A DNA stretch of 64,000 nt from the NCBI RefSeq assembly GCF_004570865.1, contig NZ_SPQS01000006.1, positions 124,001-188,000 of the forward strand, read 5' to 3'. The position numbers were made by a program, and so were the translations under genes. Positions 7,268 through 16,303 of the stretch are shown here, in pieces (positions within the stretch are counted from its first letter, which is position 1; each line of letters begins with the position of its first letter). The stretch comes from Bradyrhizobium frederickii. GTDB taxonomy: Bacteria > Pseudomonadota > Alphaproteobacteria > Rhizobiales > Xanthobacteraceae. The notes beneath the pieces are model-generated. The model made no database searches, was not told where the DNA came from, and saw only the letters and a list, made by a program, of their open reading frames with translations.

Positions 7268-9222
7268 CAGTCAGCCGCAGAAGGGGTGTGGAAGGAGCCC
7301 TTGCTCAATGGAATCGCGATCGTGCATTGCAGCCCCCCCGAATTGAAGGCCAACTTGGTCTGGCCCTTCAACTCGAACGCCAGCGTACGCTCGAGAAGTT
7401 CGGTGCCGAAACCCTTTCGCGGTGGCGGCGGCACCTCAGGCCCTCCACGCTCCCGCCATTCGAACATCAATTGTGCCGGCGCCGTGCTTTCGTCAATGCG
7501 CCAGGAAACCTCGATGCGGCCCGACGGCTGGCTCAGCGCACCGTATTTCAGCGCGTTGGTCGCAAGTTCGTGAATGGCAAGAGCGAACGTTTCGGCGGCC
7601 TTGGGCTGGAAGCGCACCTTCGGGCCGGACACCCGCATCTGCTCGCCTTCGCGCGCATCATAGGCCAGCAATTCCTCGACCACGAGATATTCGAGGTCGA
7701 CGCCGCCATCGGGATCGCGGGTGACCAGCGCCTGGGTCCGGGCGAAAGCATTCAGCCGGCCGTCGAGATGCGAAGCATATTCCTCCACCGTGGAGCTCGT
7801 CTCCGCCGAGCGGCGGGCGATCGAGCGGACCACGCCGAGCGTATTGCGAACCCGATGCTGAAGCTCGGCCAGAAGCAGGCGCTGCCGCTCCTCGGCGCGG
7901 GTCATCGCCGTGACGTCGATGAAGGTGATGACGACGCCCGCGATGAAATCGTCGACGCTGCGGTAGGGCAAGACCCGCGCGATATATCTCTTGCCGTCGT
8001 CAGGCGCGGTCAGCTCGCGCTCGGCGCTTGCCAGGGTGCGCAGCACGCGGCGGACATCGTCATAGAGCTCCTCGATCGGAACGCGCGCCTTGATGTGAGA
8101 GATGGGACGGCCCGCATCGGTCTCCACCAGGTGCAAGACCTGCGTGATCGCGGGCGTGAAGGTCATCACCCGCAGATCGTTATCGAGGAACACGGTCGCG
8201 ATCTGGGTGCTCTCCAGGAAATTCTTGAGGTCGCTGCTGGCGCGGGTCAATTGCCGGACGCGGTGCGCCAGCTCGCCGTTGACGGTCGTCAGCTCTTCGT
8301 TGACCGATTGCAGCTCTTCGCGTGACGTCTCGAGCTCCTCGTTGGCGGACTGAAGCTCTTCGTTGAGCGATTGGTATTCCTCGTTCGAGGATTTCAGCTC
8401 CTCGTTCGTGCTTTCGAGCTCCTCGATGGTGGCCTGGAGCCGCTCACGCGTCGCGCGCAGCTCGCTTTCGAGGCGCTCGACATGCTCGGTGCGAATGACG
8501 GTGTTGGGCTTGCTGTTGCCGTCCGCGGCCGATGGGGCCGATCCGTCCTTGAACAGCGAGGTCGCAGCGGCCGCGGGCACCTCGTCGAACCCCCGCTTCT
8601 CCTCCAGGCGGCGCAAATGGCGGGCATAGACCTGGATGTGCTCGGGAATGTCTTCCGGCGGCAGCACGTAGTCCGCGATCGCCGCCGGCGTGTTGGCATT
8701 GAAAGGGCCCGATGTCTCGCTCGCGACCTTCTCGGCGATGGCAAGGCCGCCGTGGTCCTTGAGCGTGGCCGTGCCCAGCGTGCCGTCGCCGCCGGTGCCG
8801 GACAAGATCACACCGATGGACTTCTCGGCGCGCTCCTCCGCCAGCGACACCAGGAAGCTGTCGATCGTGGCGCGCTCGCCGGGCGCCTGCTCGGCCTTGC
8901 GGATCGCGAAACGCCCGCCCTGGATCGTGGTGATCGTGCCAGGCGGGCACAGATAGATCGTGCCGCCTTCGATCGGATGGCCATGGCCGGGATCGGACAG
9001 CCTGCCGCCGCTTGAGCTTTGCACGATCTGGCGCAGCCGAGCCTCGTCGAACCCTTCGTGGTGCTGAAGCGCCAGCACGATCGCCTGGTCGGCGCCCAGG
9101 GTCAGCTTGGCGAAGAAACGCTCGATGCTGTCCAGCGCGGTCGGTGAGGCGCCAACGCCGATGACAAGTGGGGACTTGGTCTGGCGCTCTCCCTCGGCTG
9201 CTTGCTCGCCGACTTCAGTCAT
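7267..9222 (-). CDS. CheB - coiled coil - PAS - HWE histidine kinase hybrid
   Basis: A 651-residue signalling protein from ATG 9222. Residues 18-190 are a CheB methylesterase domain with candidate catalytic Ser26 (GASPT), His54 (QHH) and Asp146 (GTGGDG). Residues 245-335 form a long coiled coil of NEEL-type repeats. A PAS domain follows (about 336-440). An HWE-family kinase core carries the phosphoacceptor His456 (LQHRVRN), an N-box ATNALKYGAL and the WRE motif. Large CheB-CheR-PAS hybrids are common in rhizobia; here no CheR domain lies between CheB and the coiled coil. No transmembrane segment, so cytoplasmic. The partner response regulator may be the one at 9609. Confidence 0.88.
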   Translation of the reverse strand: MTEVGEQAAEGERQTKSPLVIGVGASPTALDSIERFFAKLTLGADQAIVLALQHHEGFDEARLRQIVQSSSGGRLSDPGHGHPIEGGTIYLCPPGTITTIQGGRFAIRKAEQAPGERATIDSFLVSLAEERAEKSIGVILSGTGGDGTLGTATLKDHGGLAIAEKVASETSGPFNANTPAAIADYVLPPEDIPEHIQVYARHLRRLEEKRGFDEVPAAAATSLFKDGSAPSAADGNSKPNTVIRTEHVERLESELRATRERLQATIEELESTNEELKSSNEEYQSLNEELQSANEELETSREELQSVNEELTTVNGELAHRVRQLTRASSDLKNFLESTQIATVFLDNDLRVMTFTPAITQVLHLVETDAGRPISHIKARVPIEELYDDVRRVLRTLASAERELTAPDDGKRYIARVLPYRSVDDFIAGVVITFIDVTAMTRAEERQRLLLAELQHRVRNTLGVVRSIARRSAETSSTVEEYASHLDGRLNAFARTQALVTRDPDGGVDLEYLVVEELLAYDAREGEQMRVSGPKVRFQPKAAETFALAIHELATNALKYGALSQPSGRIEVSWRIDESTAPAQLMFEWRERGGPEVPPPPRKGFGTELLERTLAFELKGQTKLAFNSGGLQCTIAIPLSKGSFHTPSAAD

Positions 9223-9405
9223 GGACCGGGTAGCTCTCTCACTGGCCGGCACCAACGGGTGCCCGGTGCCTGCAAATAGCAGAAATCAGCGGGATCCTAA
9301 CAGTTCAAAGACAACAAGGTCACAGAGCCTCCTTGATGTTTCGTCTCCTCTCAGCCCTGGGGTGGAGCCGCGTGGCATCTCGCCGGCTGGGGCGGCGCGC
9401 GGCCT

Positions 9406-9516
9406 TCAGGGCTCCGGCCATGCCGGCAGATCCGGCGGCAGGCGGCTCAGGATCTGCTTCAGCGGCTGGGTCGCTCCCGCCGAGCCACCGATCACGATGA
9501 TATCGCGGTTGCTCAT
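9406..9516 (-). pseudogene. Truncated CheB-like methylesterase remnant
   Basis: From ATG 9516 the frame reads MSNRDIIVIGGSAGAT and continues with PLKQILSRLPPDLPAW, then stops at 9406 after 36 codons. This is the start of a CheB-type methylesterase domain, including the GGSAGA nucleophile region. The rest of the domain (about 150 more residues) is missing and I could not find it in the other frames downstream. It lies just upstream of the CheB-kinase hybrid gene. I read it as a decayed or truncated gene. Confidence 0.55.
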
Positions 9517-9608
9517 GGAACCCGTTTTCGATTGCGTCGTTTTGCAACCAAGGCGGAGCCCCGTTTTATGTTCCTACGGGGCGAAGCGGAGGCTGAGGCA
9601 TCATAACG

Positions 9609-10037
9609 ATGTTGCGTAAATCATCCGGGCAGCCTGCGCCTCTCGCCGGGCGCAGGGTTTTCGTGGTCGAGGACGAGTATTTTCTCGCCGACGACATCAG
9701 CGAGACATTCCGGGCGCTGGGGGCCGAGGTGGCAGGTCCCGCCGGGCACATCGAGGACGCTTTCAAGATCCTGCGCGACGGCAGCACGCTGGATGCCGCG
9801 GTTTTGGACGTGAACATTCACAACGAGATGATCTTTCCGATCGCCCGCGAGCTAAGGGCGCGCAAGGTGCCGTTCGTGTTCACCACGGGATATGAAAGGA
9901 TCAACGTCGGCCCGGAATTTCACGACGTGCCGCTGATTGAAAAGCCGATCGATCTTGCGGCGATGGCGCGGAAGCTGGCGGCGCTGATCGCCGATCCCCG
10001 GGACGAACAAGGCCCGGGCACGATAAGACCTGGATAA
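9609..10037 (+). CDS. Single-domain response regulator
   Basis: A 142-residue CheY-like receiver without an output domain. Acidic residues in VEDE (20-23), phosphoacceptor Asp67 (AVLDVN), conserved Thr92/93 and Lys112 (EKPID) are all present, so it should be phosphorylatable. Stand-alone receivers of this type often work with HWE kinases in rhizobia. The HWE kinase at 7267-9222 is transcribed divergently a few hundred bases away and is the obvious candidate partner (inference). Confidence 0.85.
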   Translation: MLRKSSGQPAPLAGRRVFVVEDEYFLADDISETFRALGAEVAGPAGHIEDAFKILRDGSTLDAAVLDVNIHNEMIFPIARELRARKVPFVFTTGYERINVGPEFHDVPLIEKPIDLAAMARKLAALIADPRDEQGPGTIRPG

Positions 10038-10167
10038 GACTTGAAGACTTGGATAAGGCCTGGCAGTCAGAACAGCCGCGCGAAGGCGAGCCAGGTTGTG
10101 ACCGCCAGGCACAGGAGAACCGCGACGTAGGGCAGCGCAACGCGCAAGACAGCCTCCCGGCCCCTTA

Positions 10168-10264
10168 AAGCGCGATGAGATGAGGAAGACTAGTCATCGC
10201 GCTCCAGGTTATTTTTGAGCATGATCTTTTCGGAAAAGCGCTGCGCACCTTTCCGGATCATGCT
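10168..10264. repeat. Double-palindrome intergenic repeat
   Basis: Two adjacent dyads: GCGCGATGA (10168-10176) with TCATCGCGC (10192-10200), and AGCATGATC (10218-10226) with GATCATGCT (10256-10264), the second containing CGGAAAAG and CTTTCCG arms. I recognise this composite as a repeat scattered between genes of Bradyrhizobium and relatives. Its function is unknown. The remaining sequence between 10038 and 10494 holds only the small frame at 10265. Confidence 0.7.
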
Positions 10265-10354
10265 TTAACTCATCATCATCCAGACGAGCGCGCCCATCAT
10301 CACGAGAAAGCCCGTAATTGCGGTCGCGACAAAGGCCTGCTCGATCCGATCCAT
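10265..10354 (-). CDS. Putative 29-residue single-span membrane peptide
   Basis: ATG 10354 opens a 29-codon frame starting MDRIEQAFVATAI. A hydrophobic helix of about 20 residues follows, rich in Met, Leu, Val and Trp. The composition is typical of small inner-membrane proteins. A G-rich stretch precedes the start but no clear AGGAG, and nothing is known about its role. Its stop abuts the palindromic repeat. Confidence 0.45.
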   Translation of the reverse strand: MDRIEQAFVATAITGFLVMMGALVWMMMS

Positions 10355-10494
10355 TGCCCCGGCCCCTATCCGGCGGGTGCAGCTTGACCGGCTCGGGGCC
10401 CGAACGCATTAGGCTATGTGAATCGGCCCCCGGCGCTTTTTCGTCAAATGCCGAGGGCCGTACCTGCCGCCACGGACAGCAGCGGAGCGTTACG

Positions 10495-11277
10495 TCACGA
10501 TTTCGCCGTGCCGGGCTCGGCCATCTTGCGATGCTGCCTGGCCAGCATCTCGTTCGGCGTGACATTGGCGACCGTGGTCTGGATCTTGTTCTTCAGGCCG
10601 GTGACGATGTCGGCCTCTCCGCGCAGCATCGCATCGAAACCGGCCTTGGCAACGTCGTAGGCGCCGTCCTTCTTCTCGGTGCCGACCCTGGTGTCCATCA
10701 TGCCGGCGCGGCGGAAGAACTCGGTGTCGGTCGCGCCCGGCATCAGGCAGGTGACGGTGACGCCGCTGTCACGCAGCTCCTCACGCAGCGCAAACGAGAA
10801 CGAGTCCAGAAACGCCTTGCTGGCGTTATAGGCGGCCTGGAAGCTGCCCGGCGTGAAGCCGGCGATCGAGCCGGTGATCAGGATGCGCCCGGCATTGCGG
10901 CGGAGCATCTCGTTGCCGACGCGGTGGATCAGATACAGCGTGCCGGTGATGTTGGTGTCGATCAGGTGCTTCACCCTGGCGAAGTCCTGGTCGAGGAAGG
11001 CCCTGCCGAGGCCGACCCCGGCATTGGCGAGCAGTGCGTCGATCGGCCGGTCGCCGACCGCGGCGCACAGCTTGTCGACGCCTTCGGTGGTGGCAAGATC
11101 GGCCTCGACCGGCTCCACGCTGCCGCCGAGCCGGCGCAGATCGACCGCCACCCGTTCGATCTGGGGTTCATCCGCGGCGATGACGAGGTTGAAACCGTCC
11201 TTGGCACAGCACCTGGCGAGCTCCAGGCCGATGCCGGTGGAGGCGCCGGTGACGACGGCGAGTTGATTGGCGGGCAT
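10495..11277 (-). CDS. Short-chain dehydrogenase/reductase (SDR)
   Basis: A 260-residue classical SDR from ATG 11277, with AAGGA ten bases upstream. NAD(P) motif TGASTGIG at 10-17, the NAG structural motif, the catalytic Ser in ITGSIAGF, and Y-N-A-S-K with the catalytic Tyr and Lys. The C-terminal 60 residues are longer than usual and end basic. The substrate is unknown. It is transcribed away from the alcohol dehydrogenase operon that starts at 11429. Confidence 0.85.
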   Translation of the reverse strand: MPANQLAVVTGASTGIGLELARCCAKDGFNLVIAADEPQIERVAVDLRRLGGSVEPVEADLATTEGVDKLCAAVGDRPIDALLANAGVGLGRAFLDQDFARVKHLIDTNITGTLYLIHRVGNEMLRRNAGRILITGSIAGFTPGSFQAAYNASKAFLDSFSFALREELRDSGVTVTCLMPGATDTEFFRRAGMMDTRVGTEKKDGAYDVAKAGFDAMLRGEADIVTGLKNKIQTTVANVTPNEMLARQHRKMAEPGTAKS

Positions 11278-11428
11278 GGCACATGTCCTTGAGATGGGAT
11301 GATGACGCCCAATCACTCCGCCGCCATCTCGTTCCAAACAGGCGCGGTGCGAAGAATCGCCCGTCGCTTAGCAACCATCGTTCATTCCTGGACTTAAGTG
11401 CCAACTGGTTCAGCCGAGAGGACGAAAG

Positions 11429-12604
11429 ATGAAGGCGCTGGTTTGGCACGGCAAGGAGGATATTCGCTGCGACACCGTCACCGACCCTGAGATCCAGGAT
11501 TCGCGCGATGCCATCATCAAGGTCACGAGCTGCGCCATCTGCGGCTCCGACCTGCACCTGTTCCACAATTTCATTCCCGGCATGCTGCCCGGCGACATCA
11601 TGGGCCACGAGACCATGGGCGAAGTGGTCGAGGTCGGCTCCGGCGTCGACGGCAAGCTGAAGAAGGGCGACCGGATCGTGGTGCCCTTCACGATCATTTG
11701 CGGCGAATGCGACCAGTGCAAGCGCGGCAATTTTTCCGTCTGTGAGACCACCAACCGCAAGCGCCATCTCGCCGACAAGGTGTTCGGACACACCACCGCC
11801 GGCCTGTTCGGCTACACCCACCTGACCGGCGGCTATCCCGGCGGCCAGGCCGAATATCTGCGCGTGCCCTATGCCGACGCCACCCACATCAAGGTGCCCG
11901 CCGGCATTCCCGACGAGCAATTGCTGTTCCTCAGCGACATCTTCCCAACCGGCTGGCAGGCCGCGGTGCAATGCGACATCGAGCCGACCGACACGGTCGC
12001 GATCTGGGGCTGCGGCCCCGTCGGACAGATGGCGATCCGCAGCGCCATCCTGCTCGGCGCCAACCAGGTGATCGCGATCGACTGCCTGCCCGAGCGCCTC
12101 AGCATGGCGGAAGCCGGCGGCGCCACCACCATCAACTTCGAGACCGAGAGCGTCCTAGAACGGCTCCAGGAGCTGACCGACGGCAAGGGCCCGGAAAAAT
12201 GCATCGATTGCGTCGGCATGGAATCGCATGTGATGGCATCGCTGCCCGACACGCTGCTCGACCGCGCCAAGCAGATGGTGATGGCGGAGAGCGACCGGCC
12301 CCACGTGCTGCGCGAGATGATCTATGTCTGCCGTCCCGGCGGCATCATCTCGGTGGCCGGCGTGTACAGCGGCTTGTCCGACATGCTGCCGATGGGCGCC
12401 TTCATGAACAAGGGCCTGACGATGCGGACCGGCCAGACCCACGTCAACCGCTGGACCGACGATCTGCTGCGCCGCATCGAGGACGGTGAGATCGATCCGT
12501 CCTTCGTCATCACCCACACCGTCCCGCTCGAACAAGGACCGGAGATGTACCAGGTGTTTCGCGACAAGCGCGATTCCTGCGTCAAGGTCGTGCTGAAGCC
12601 CTGA
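11429..12604 (+). CDS. Zinc-dependent alcohol dehydrogenase (MDR family)
   Basis: A 391-residue medium-chain dehydrogenase. Catalytic zinc ligands are in CAICGSDLH (Cys, His) and GHE. The structural zinc loop has four cysteines (CGECDQCKRGNFSVC). The NAD motif is GCGPVG. The long insert and overall pattern resemble the formaldehyde/threonine-dehydrogenase-like group often annotated as glutathione-independent. The start has GAGAGGACGAAAG before ATG. It leads an apparent operon with the membrane protein at 12617 and the GH13 enzyme at 13164; a stress or compatible-solute role is inferred from context only. Confidence 0.88.
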   Translation: MKALVWHGKEDIRCDTVTDPEIQDSRDAIIKVTSCAICGSDLHLFHNFIPGMLPGDIMGHETMGEVVEVGSGVDGKLKKGDRIVVPFTIICGECDQCKRGNFSVCETTNRKRHLADKVFGHTTAGLFGYTHLTGGYPGGQAEYLRVPYADATHIKVPAGIPDEQLLFLSDIFPTGWQAAVQCDIEPTDTVAIWGCGPVGQMAIRSAILLGANQVIAIDCLPERLSMAEAGGATTINFETESVLERLQELTDGKGPEKCIDCVGMESHVMASLPDTLLDRAKQMVMAESDRPHVLREMIYVCRPGGIISVAGVYSGLSDMLPMGAFMNKGLTMRTGQTHVNRWTDDLLRRIEDGEIDPSFVITHTVPLEQGPEMYQVFRDKRDSCVKVVLKP

Positions 12605-12616
12605 AGGAGCAGACCC

Positions 12617-13186
12617 ATGTTTCATTTCTCCAACATCGTGCGCACCAAGGGCGACCCCAAGATCCTCGAGAGCGGACCGAGCCTGAAACAGCCGGTGGAT
12701 CAACTCGCCCGCGCGCTCGGCTGGTTCAGCATTGGCCTCGGCGTCGTCGAGTTTTTCGCGCCGCGGCGCGTCACGGAAACGCTGGGCATGGAAGGCCATG
12801 AGACGATGGTGCGCGCCTTCGGCGTCCGCGAGATCCTGGCCGGGATCATGTCGCTGTCCGTGGACAAGAATGCCGGCCTGTGGGCCCGCGTCGGCGGCGA
12901 CGGCCTCGATGCCGCGGCGCTGCTGTCGGGACTGACGCCTGATAATCCCAAGAAGGGCAACATCGCGCTGGCGCTGCTGATGGTCGGCGGCATCGCCATG
13001 CTCGACTACAGGGCCGCGCAGGATACCAAGCCGCGCCGCCCTCCGCGCGATGCACGGCGCAAGCTCTACCCGAACCGCAGCGGTTTCCCCAAAGGCATCG
13101 AGAGCATCCGAACTGCGGCGCGGCAGATCGCAGCGCATGCTGGGCAGAACGAGGTGAAGCAAGGTGATGAGCGTCGAATCCCCTGA
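12617..13186 (+). CDS. Membrane protein of unknown function
   Basis: A 189-residue protein with hydrophobic segments around residues 34-48, 68-80 and 115-130 and a polar basic C-terminal tail of 50 residues. I do not recognise the family with confidence. GAAGGAGC precedes the ATG, 12 bases after the dehydrogenase stop. Its 3' end overlaps the GH13 gene by 23 bases, so the three genes are likely one transcript. Confidence 0.7.
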   Translation: MFHFSNIVRTKGDPKILESGPSLKQPVDQLARALGWFSIGLGVVEFFAPRRVTETLGMEGHETMVRAFGVREILAGIMSLSVDKNAGLWARVGGDGLDAAALLSGLTPDNPKKGNIALALLMVGGIAMLDYRAAQDTKPRRPPRDARRKLYPNRSGFPKGIESIRTAARQIAAHAGQNEVKQGDERRIP

Positions 13187-14771
13187 CAAATCTGCGTGGT
13201 GGGAATCCGCCGTCATCTACGAGATCGCACCGATCTCCTTCCAGGACTCCAACGGCGACGGCAAGGGCGACCTCGCCGGGCTGATCTCGCGTATCGACTA
13301 CCTGAAATGGCTCGGCGTCGACGCGGTGTGGCTGACGCCGATCTACAAGAGCCCGTTCCGCGATCTCGGCTACGACATCTCCGATTATTGCGCGATCGAC
13401 CCCGCCTTCGGCAGCCTCGAGGATTTCGACCGCCTGCTCGCGGCGCTGCACGGCAAGGGCGTCCGCCTCATCCTCGACCTCGTCCCCAATCACACCGCCA
13501 ATGATCATGCCTGGTTCGCCGAAAGCTCGAGCTCGCGCAACAGCGCCAAGGCCGATTGGTACATCTGGGCGGATGCGGCCGAGAATGGCGGGCCGCCCAA
13601 CAACTGGCTGAGCCGTTTCGGCGGCAGCGGCTGGGAATGGTGCGAGGCACGGCGGCAATATTATTATCATTCGTTCCTGGTCGAGCAGCCCGACCTGAAC
13701 TGGCGCAATCCGCAGCTGCGCGCCGCGATCGCCGACGTCATGCGGTTCTGGCTCGAACGCGGCGTCGACGGCTTTCGCGTCGACGCCAGCGCGGTCCTGA
13801 TCAAGGATGCGCTGATGCGCGACAATCCCGCCAAACCCGACGCCGAGGGCAAGCCGCCGCCGCAGCGTCAGACGCCCGTGTTTACCGACGACCGGCCGGA
13901 GACGATGGATTGCATCGAGTTCATCCGGAGCGTGATCGACGAATATCCCGAGCGCATGCTCTGCGGCGAGGTCCAGGGCAAGACCGACCGTATCGGCCAC
14001 TTCTACGGCAACGACAAGCCGCGCCTGCATCTGCCGCTCAATTTCGCGCTGCTCGATTCGCAATGGGACGCGCTGTCGCTGCAGGCGACCATCGACGCGT
14101 ATTTCAACGCGATCCCGGAGCAGGCCTGGCCGGTCTGGGTGATCGGCGGCCACGACAAGCAGCGGGTCGCCAGCAGGATCGGCGAGGCCCAGATGCGCGT
14201 GCTGGCGATGCTGCTGATGACCTTGCGCGGAACGCCGTTTCTCTTCATGGGCGACGAGATCGGCCGCAAGCGCGTTCCGATTCCGTCCGAGCGCGTCCGC
14301 GATCCCTTCGAGAAGCTGGTGCCGGGCTATGGCCTGTGCCGCGATCCCGAGCGCGCGCCGATGCGCTGGGACGACAGTCCCGACGGCGGCTTCACGACCG
14401 GCCAGCCATGGCTGCCGCAGGAGCGGCCTGATGGCGCGGCCAACATCGCCACGCAGCGGCGCGACGAGCGCTCGATCCTGGCGCTGTTTCGTGCGTTGAT
14501 GGCGCTGCGGCGCGAGCATGCTTGCCTGCGCCGGGGGGCTTACGAGCCGCTGCGTTCGCAGAACGACGTTCTCGCCTACAAGCGGACCGATCGCGGAAGC
14601 GGATTCCTGATCGCGCTCAACATCGCTGCCGAGCCGCGGAAATACCACTGGCAGGGCCGCGGCCGCCTGCTGATCTCAACGCACCTCGACAGGCCGCCGG
14701 AGCCATTGCCGGACGCCTCGATCCTGCTCCGCGGCAATGAGGGCGTGATCATCGCAATCGAGGCGCGGTGA
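13164..14771 (+). CDS. Alpha-amylase-family (GH13) glycosidase, trehalose-synthase/alpha-glucosidase type
   Basis: A 535-residue GH13 enzyme. Conserved regions: DLVPNH at 105-110, GFRVDA with nucleophile Asp207, the acid/base Glu269 in LCGEVQG, and GGHD with Asp331 where most members have NHD. The GD-N-GDGKGDL loop near 28-37 and the overall length fit oligo-1,6-glucosidase/alpha-glucosidase or trehalose-synthase-like members. It acts in the cytoplasm (no signal peptide). The start is GTG 13164 or the adjacent ATG 13167, both inside the 3' end of the preceding gene. Confidence 0.87.
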   Translation: MMSVESPDKSAWWESAVIYEIAPISFQDSNGDGKGDLAGLISRIDYLKWLGVDAVWLTPIYKSPFRDLGYDISDYCAIDPAFGSLEDFDRLLAALHGKGVRLILDLVPNHTANDHAWFAESSSSRNSAKADWYIWADAAENGGPPNNWLSRFGGSGWEWCEARRQYYYHSFLVEQPDLNWRNPQLRAAIADVMRFWLERGVDGFRVDASAVLIKDALMRDNPAKPDAEGKPPPQRQTPVFTDDRPETMDCIEFIRSVIDEYPERMLCGEVQGKTDRIGHFYGNDKPRLHLPLNFALLDSQWDALSLQATIDAYFNAIPEQAWPVWVIGGHDKQRVASRIGEAQMRVLAMLLMTLRGTPFLFMGDEIGRKRVPIPSERVRDPFEKLVPGYGLCRDPERAPMRWDDSPDGGFTTGQPWLPQERPDGAANIATQRRDERSILALFRALMALRREHACLRRGAYEPLRSQNDVLAYKRTDRGSGFLIALNIAAEPRKYHWQGRGRLLISTHLDRPPEPLPDASILLRGNEGVIIAIEAR

Positions 14772-14942
14772 CGACAGGAACCATCGGCGCATCAGCGCGT
14801 CTGATCAACGCCTCCGACATCCCCCCTGCCGGAGGCGGACTGCGCGAACCGCGGCCCCGGCGCTCGCCGCCTTCGGGCGCCGGGGCTGGCGGCATGAAGC
14901 TTGGAGGCAGGCCAAGGGAGGCAGGCAAAAGGGAGGCAGCGC

Positions 14943-15122
14943 ATGAGCAAGACGAAGGGTCTTCGGCAACGGATCGCCGGCAAGACCAGGCAGGCCGTCG
15001 GCGAGATCCTCGGCGACCAGGATCTCCACGATGACGGCAAGGCGCAAGCCGAGCGCGGGCGCGACGAGCAGGACCAACCGAGCGAGCTCAATCCACTGAC
15101 GAAGCTCAAGCAGCTGACGTGA
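14943..15122 (+). CDS. CsbD-family stress protein
   Basis: A 59-residue hydrophilic protein from ATG 14943 with GGGAGG upstream. The IAGKTRQAVGEILGD segment and the following DGKAQAERG match the CsbD repeat; such proteins accumulate under general stress in many bacteria, function unresolved. A GGAAC at 14777 followed 16 bases later by CGTC (14798-14801) is a weak EcfG-like promoter. The stop overlaps the GTG start of the next gene (GTGA), so the two are co-translated. The stretch 14772-14942 has no other gene I support. Confidence 0.85.
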   Translation: MSKTKGLRQRIAGKTRQAVGEILGDQDLHDDGKAQAERGRDEQDQPSELNPLTKLKQLT

Positions 15123-16291
15123 ACGCGAAACCGCGACCAACGCTCTCCGATACGGCACGGTACGCTGGCGGAGGCGCGTCGCGGCTGGCGCGGCAACGAC
15201 GCTCGCGCTGGATCGCCGCCGTCGAGCTCGGCCTGATCAGCAGCACGTTCTCGACCCTGGTCAGCCAATTGTTCGCCGCCCGCATCGGCCGCGACGCCGC
15301 GGTCGACTGGATGACGGTCGCCGCAATTCCCGCGCGCGACTGGGCGCTCAGTGCCGAGCCGTCGTGGAGCGCAATCCTCGCCGGGATTGCCTTCCATCAA
15401 TGGGCGGACTTTTCCTGGGCGCTGGTGTTCTTCGGCGTGCTCGGGCGCTGGACCGCGGACTTGCGGCCGCGAACGATCCTGCTGCTTGCGCTGCCGTGGG
15501 CGGCATTCTCCTCGAGCATGGAATGGTTCGTATTGGTTCCGCTGTTTCCGTTCTGGCAGCCGCTGTTCACGCTGCAACAGCCCTACTGGATCGGACTGCT
15601 GGTCCATACCTCTTCCGCCGTGATGTATCCCCTGTTCGCCCGGCTGCGCTGGAGGCGCGGCCATGCGCCGGCGCGCGACATCCGCTTCACCAACGCCTGG
15701 GCCACCGGCGCGGTGGCGGTGACCGTGCTGCTCGGCGCGACCGCATTGTTCGGCAGCCACGGCTACGAGCCGCCGTGGATGGGCCGCGACAGGGATGCCG
15801 ACCAAACCTATATCCGTCACATGACCGCGCATCACGCCCAGGGCATCGAGCTGGCGCGGATCGGCGCAGAGCGCGCCCAGGACCCGCATCTGCGCAAGCT
15901 CGCGATGCTGATGGTCGCGAGCCAGGCCGGCGAGATCAGGATCTTCGAGAACTGGTGGCTGAGCTGGTTCGACACGGAGATGCCCGATTGCAGCACGGAG
16001 GAACGCGCGGCCATGCCGGGCTATTTGACGCCGGCCGAGATGCGAGCGGTCAAGACCGCATCGCTCGACCAGTTCGATGCGGCCTTCGTCCAGGCCATGA
16101 GCAGGCATCATGCCGGCGCGGTGAGGATGGCCGACCGGATGTGGCAGAGCCGCGGCGATCCGCGCCTGCGCGTCATGGCGCATGCCATTCGCCACGAGCA
16201 GCAAGGCGAGATCGCGCTGATGCACGGCATGGACGGCGTTGCAGCCGTCGCCACCGCGTTCCGCAACATGTTCGACGACAACGTCAATTGA
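15119..16291 (+). CDS. DUF305 protein with N-terminal membrane domain
   Basis: A 390-residue protein. Residues 30-215 hold about four hydrophobic segments. The C-terminal half is a DUF305 (ferritin-like helical) domain with two metal-binding-type signatures, M-T-A-H-H-A-Q near 239 and M-S-R-H-H-A-G near 328. Stand-alone DUF305 proteins are usually periplasmic and linked to metals such as copper. Fusion to a multi-span domain is less common. The start is GTG 15119, overlapping the csbD-like stop. Confidence 0.82.
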   Translation: MNAKPRPTLSDTARYAGGGASRLARQRRSRWIAAVELGLISSTFSTLVSQLFAARIGRDAAVDWMTVAAIPARDWALSAEPSWSAILAGIAFHQWADFSWALVFFGVLGRWTADLRPRTILLLALPWAAFSSSMEWFVLVPLFPFWQPLFTLQQPYWIGLLVHTSSAVMYPLFARLRWRRGHAPARDIRFTNAWATGAVAVTVLLGATALFGSHGYEPPWMGRDRDADQTYIRHMTAHHAQGIELARIGAERAQDPHLRKLAMLMVASQAGEIRIFENWWLSWFDTEMPDCSTEERAAMPGYLTPAEMRAVKTASLDQFDAAFVQAMSRHHAGAVRMADRMWQSRGDPRLRVMAHAIRHEQQGEIALMHGMDGVAAVATAFRNMFDDNVN

Positions 16292-16303
16292 GCTGATAGC
16301 ACC

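Noticed and set aside
10067..10145. Hydrophobic 20-odd codon frame on the minus strand
   Set aside because: It looks like a membrane peptide but has no ATG, GTG or TTG start between an in-frame stop and the hydrophobic part.
12846..14648. 600-codon frame opposite the GH13 gene
   Set aside because: Antisense shadow of a high-GC gene; the GH13 frame has all catalytic motifs.
14768..15034. 88-codon frame overlapping the start of csbD
   Set aside because: Low-complexity Arg/Pro/Gly translation with no ribosome-binding site; the CsbD frame starting at 14943 is clearly the coding one.
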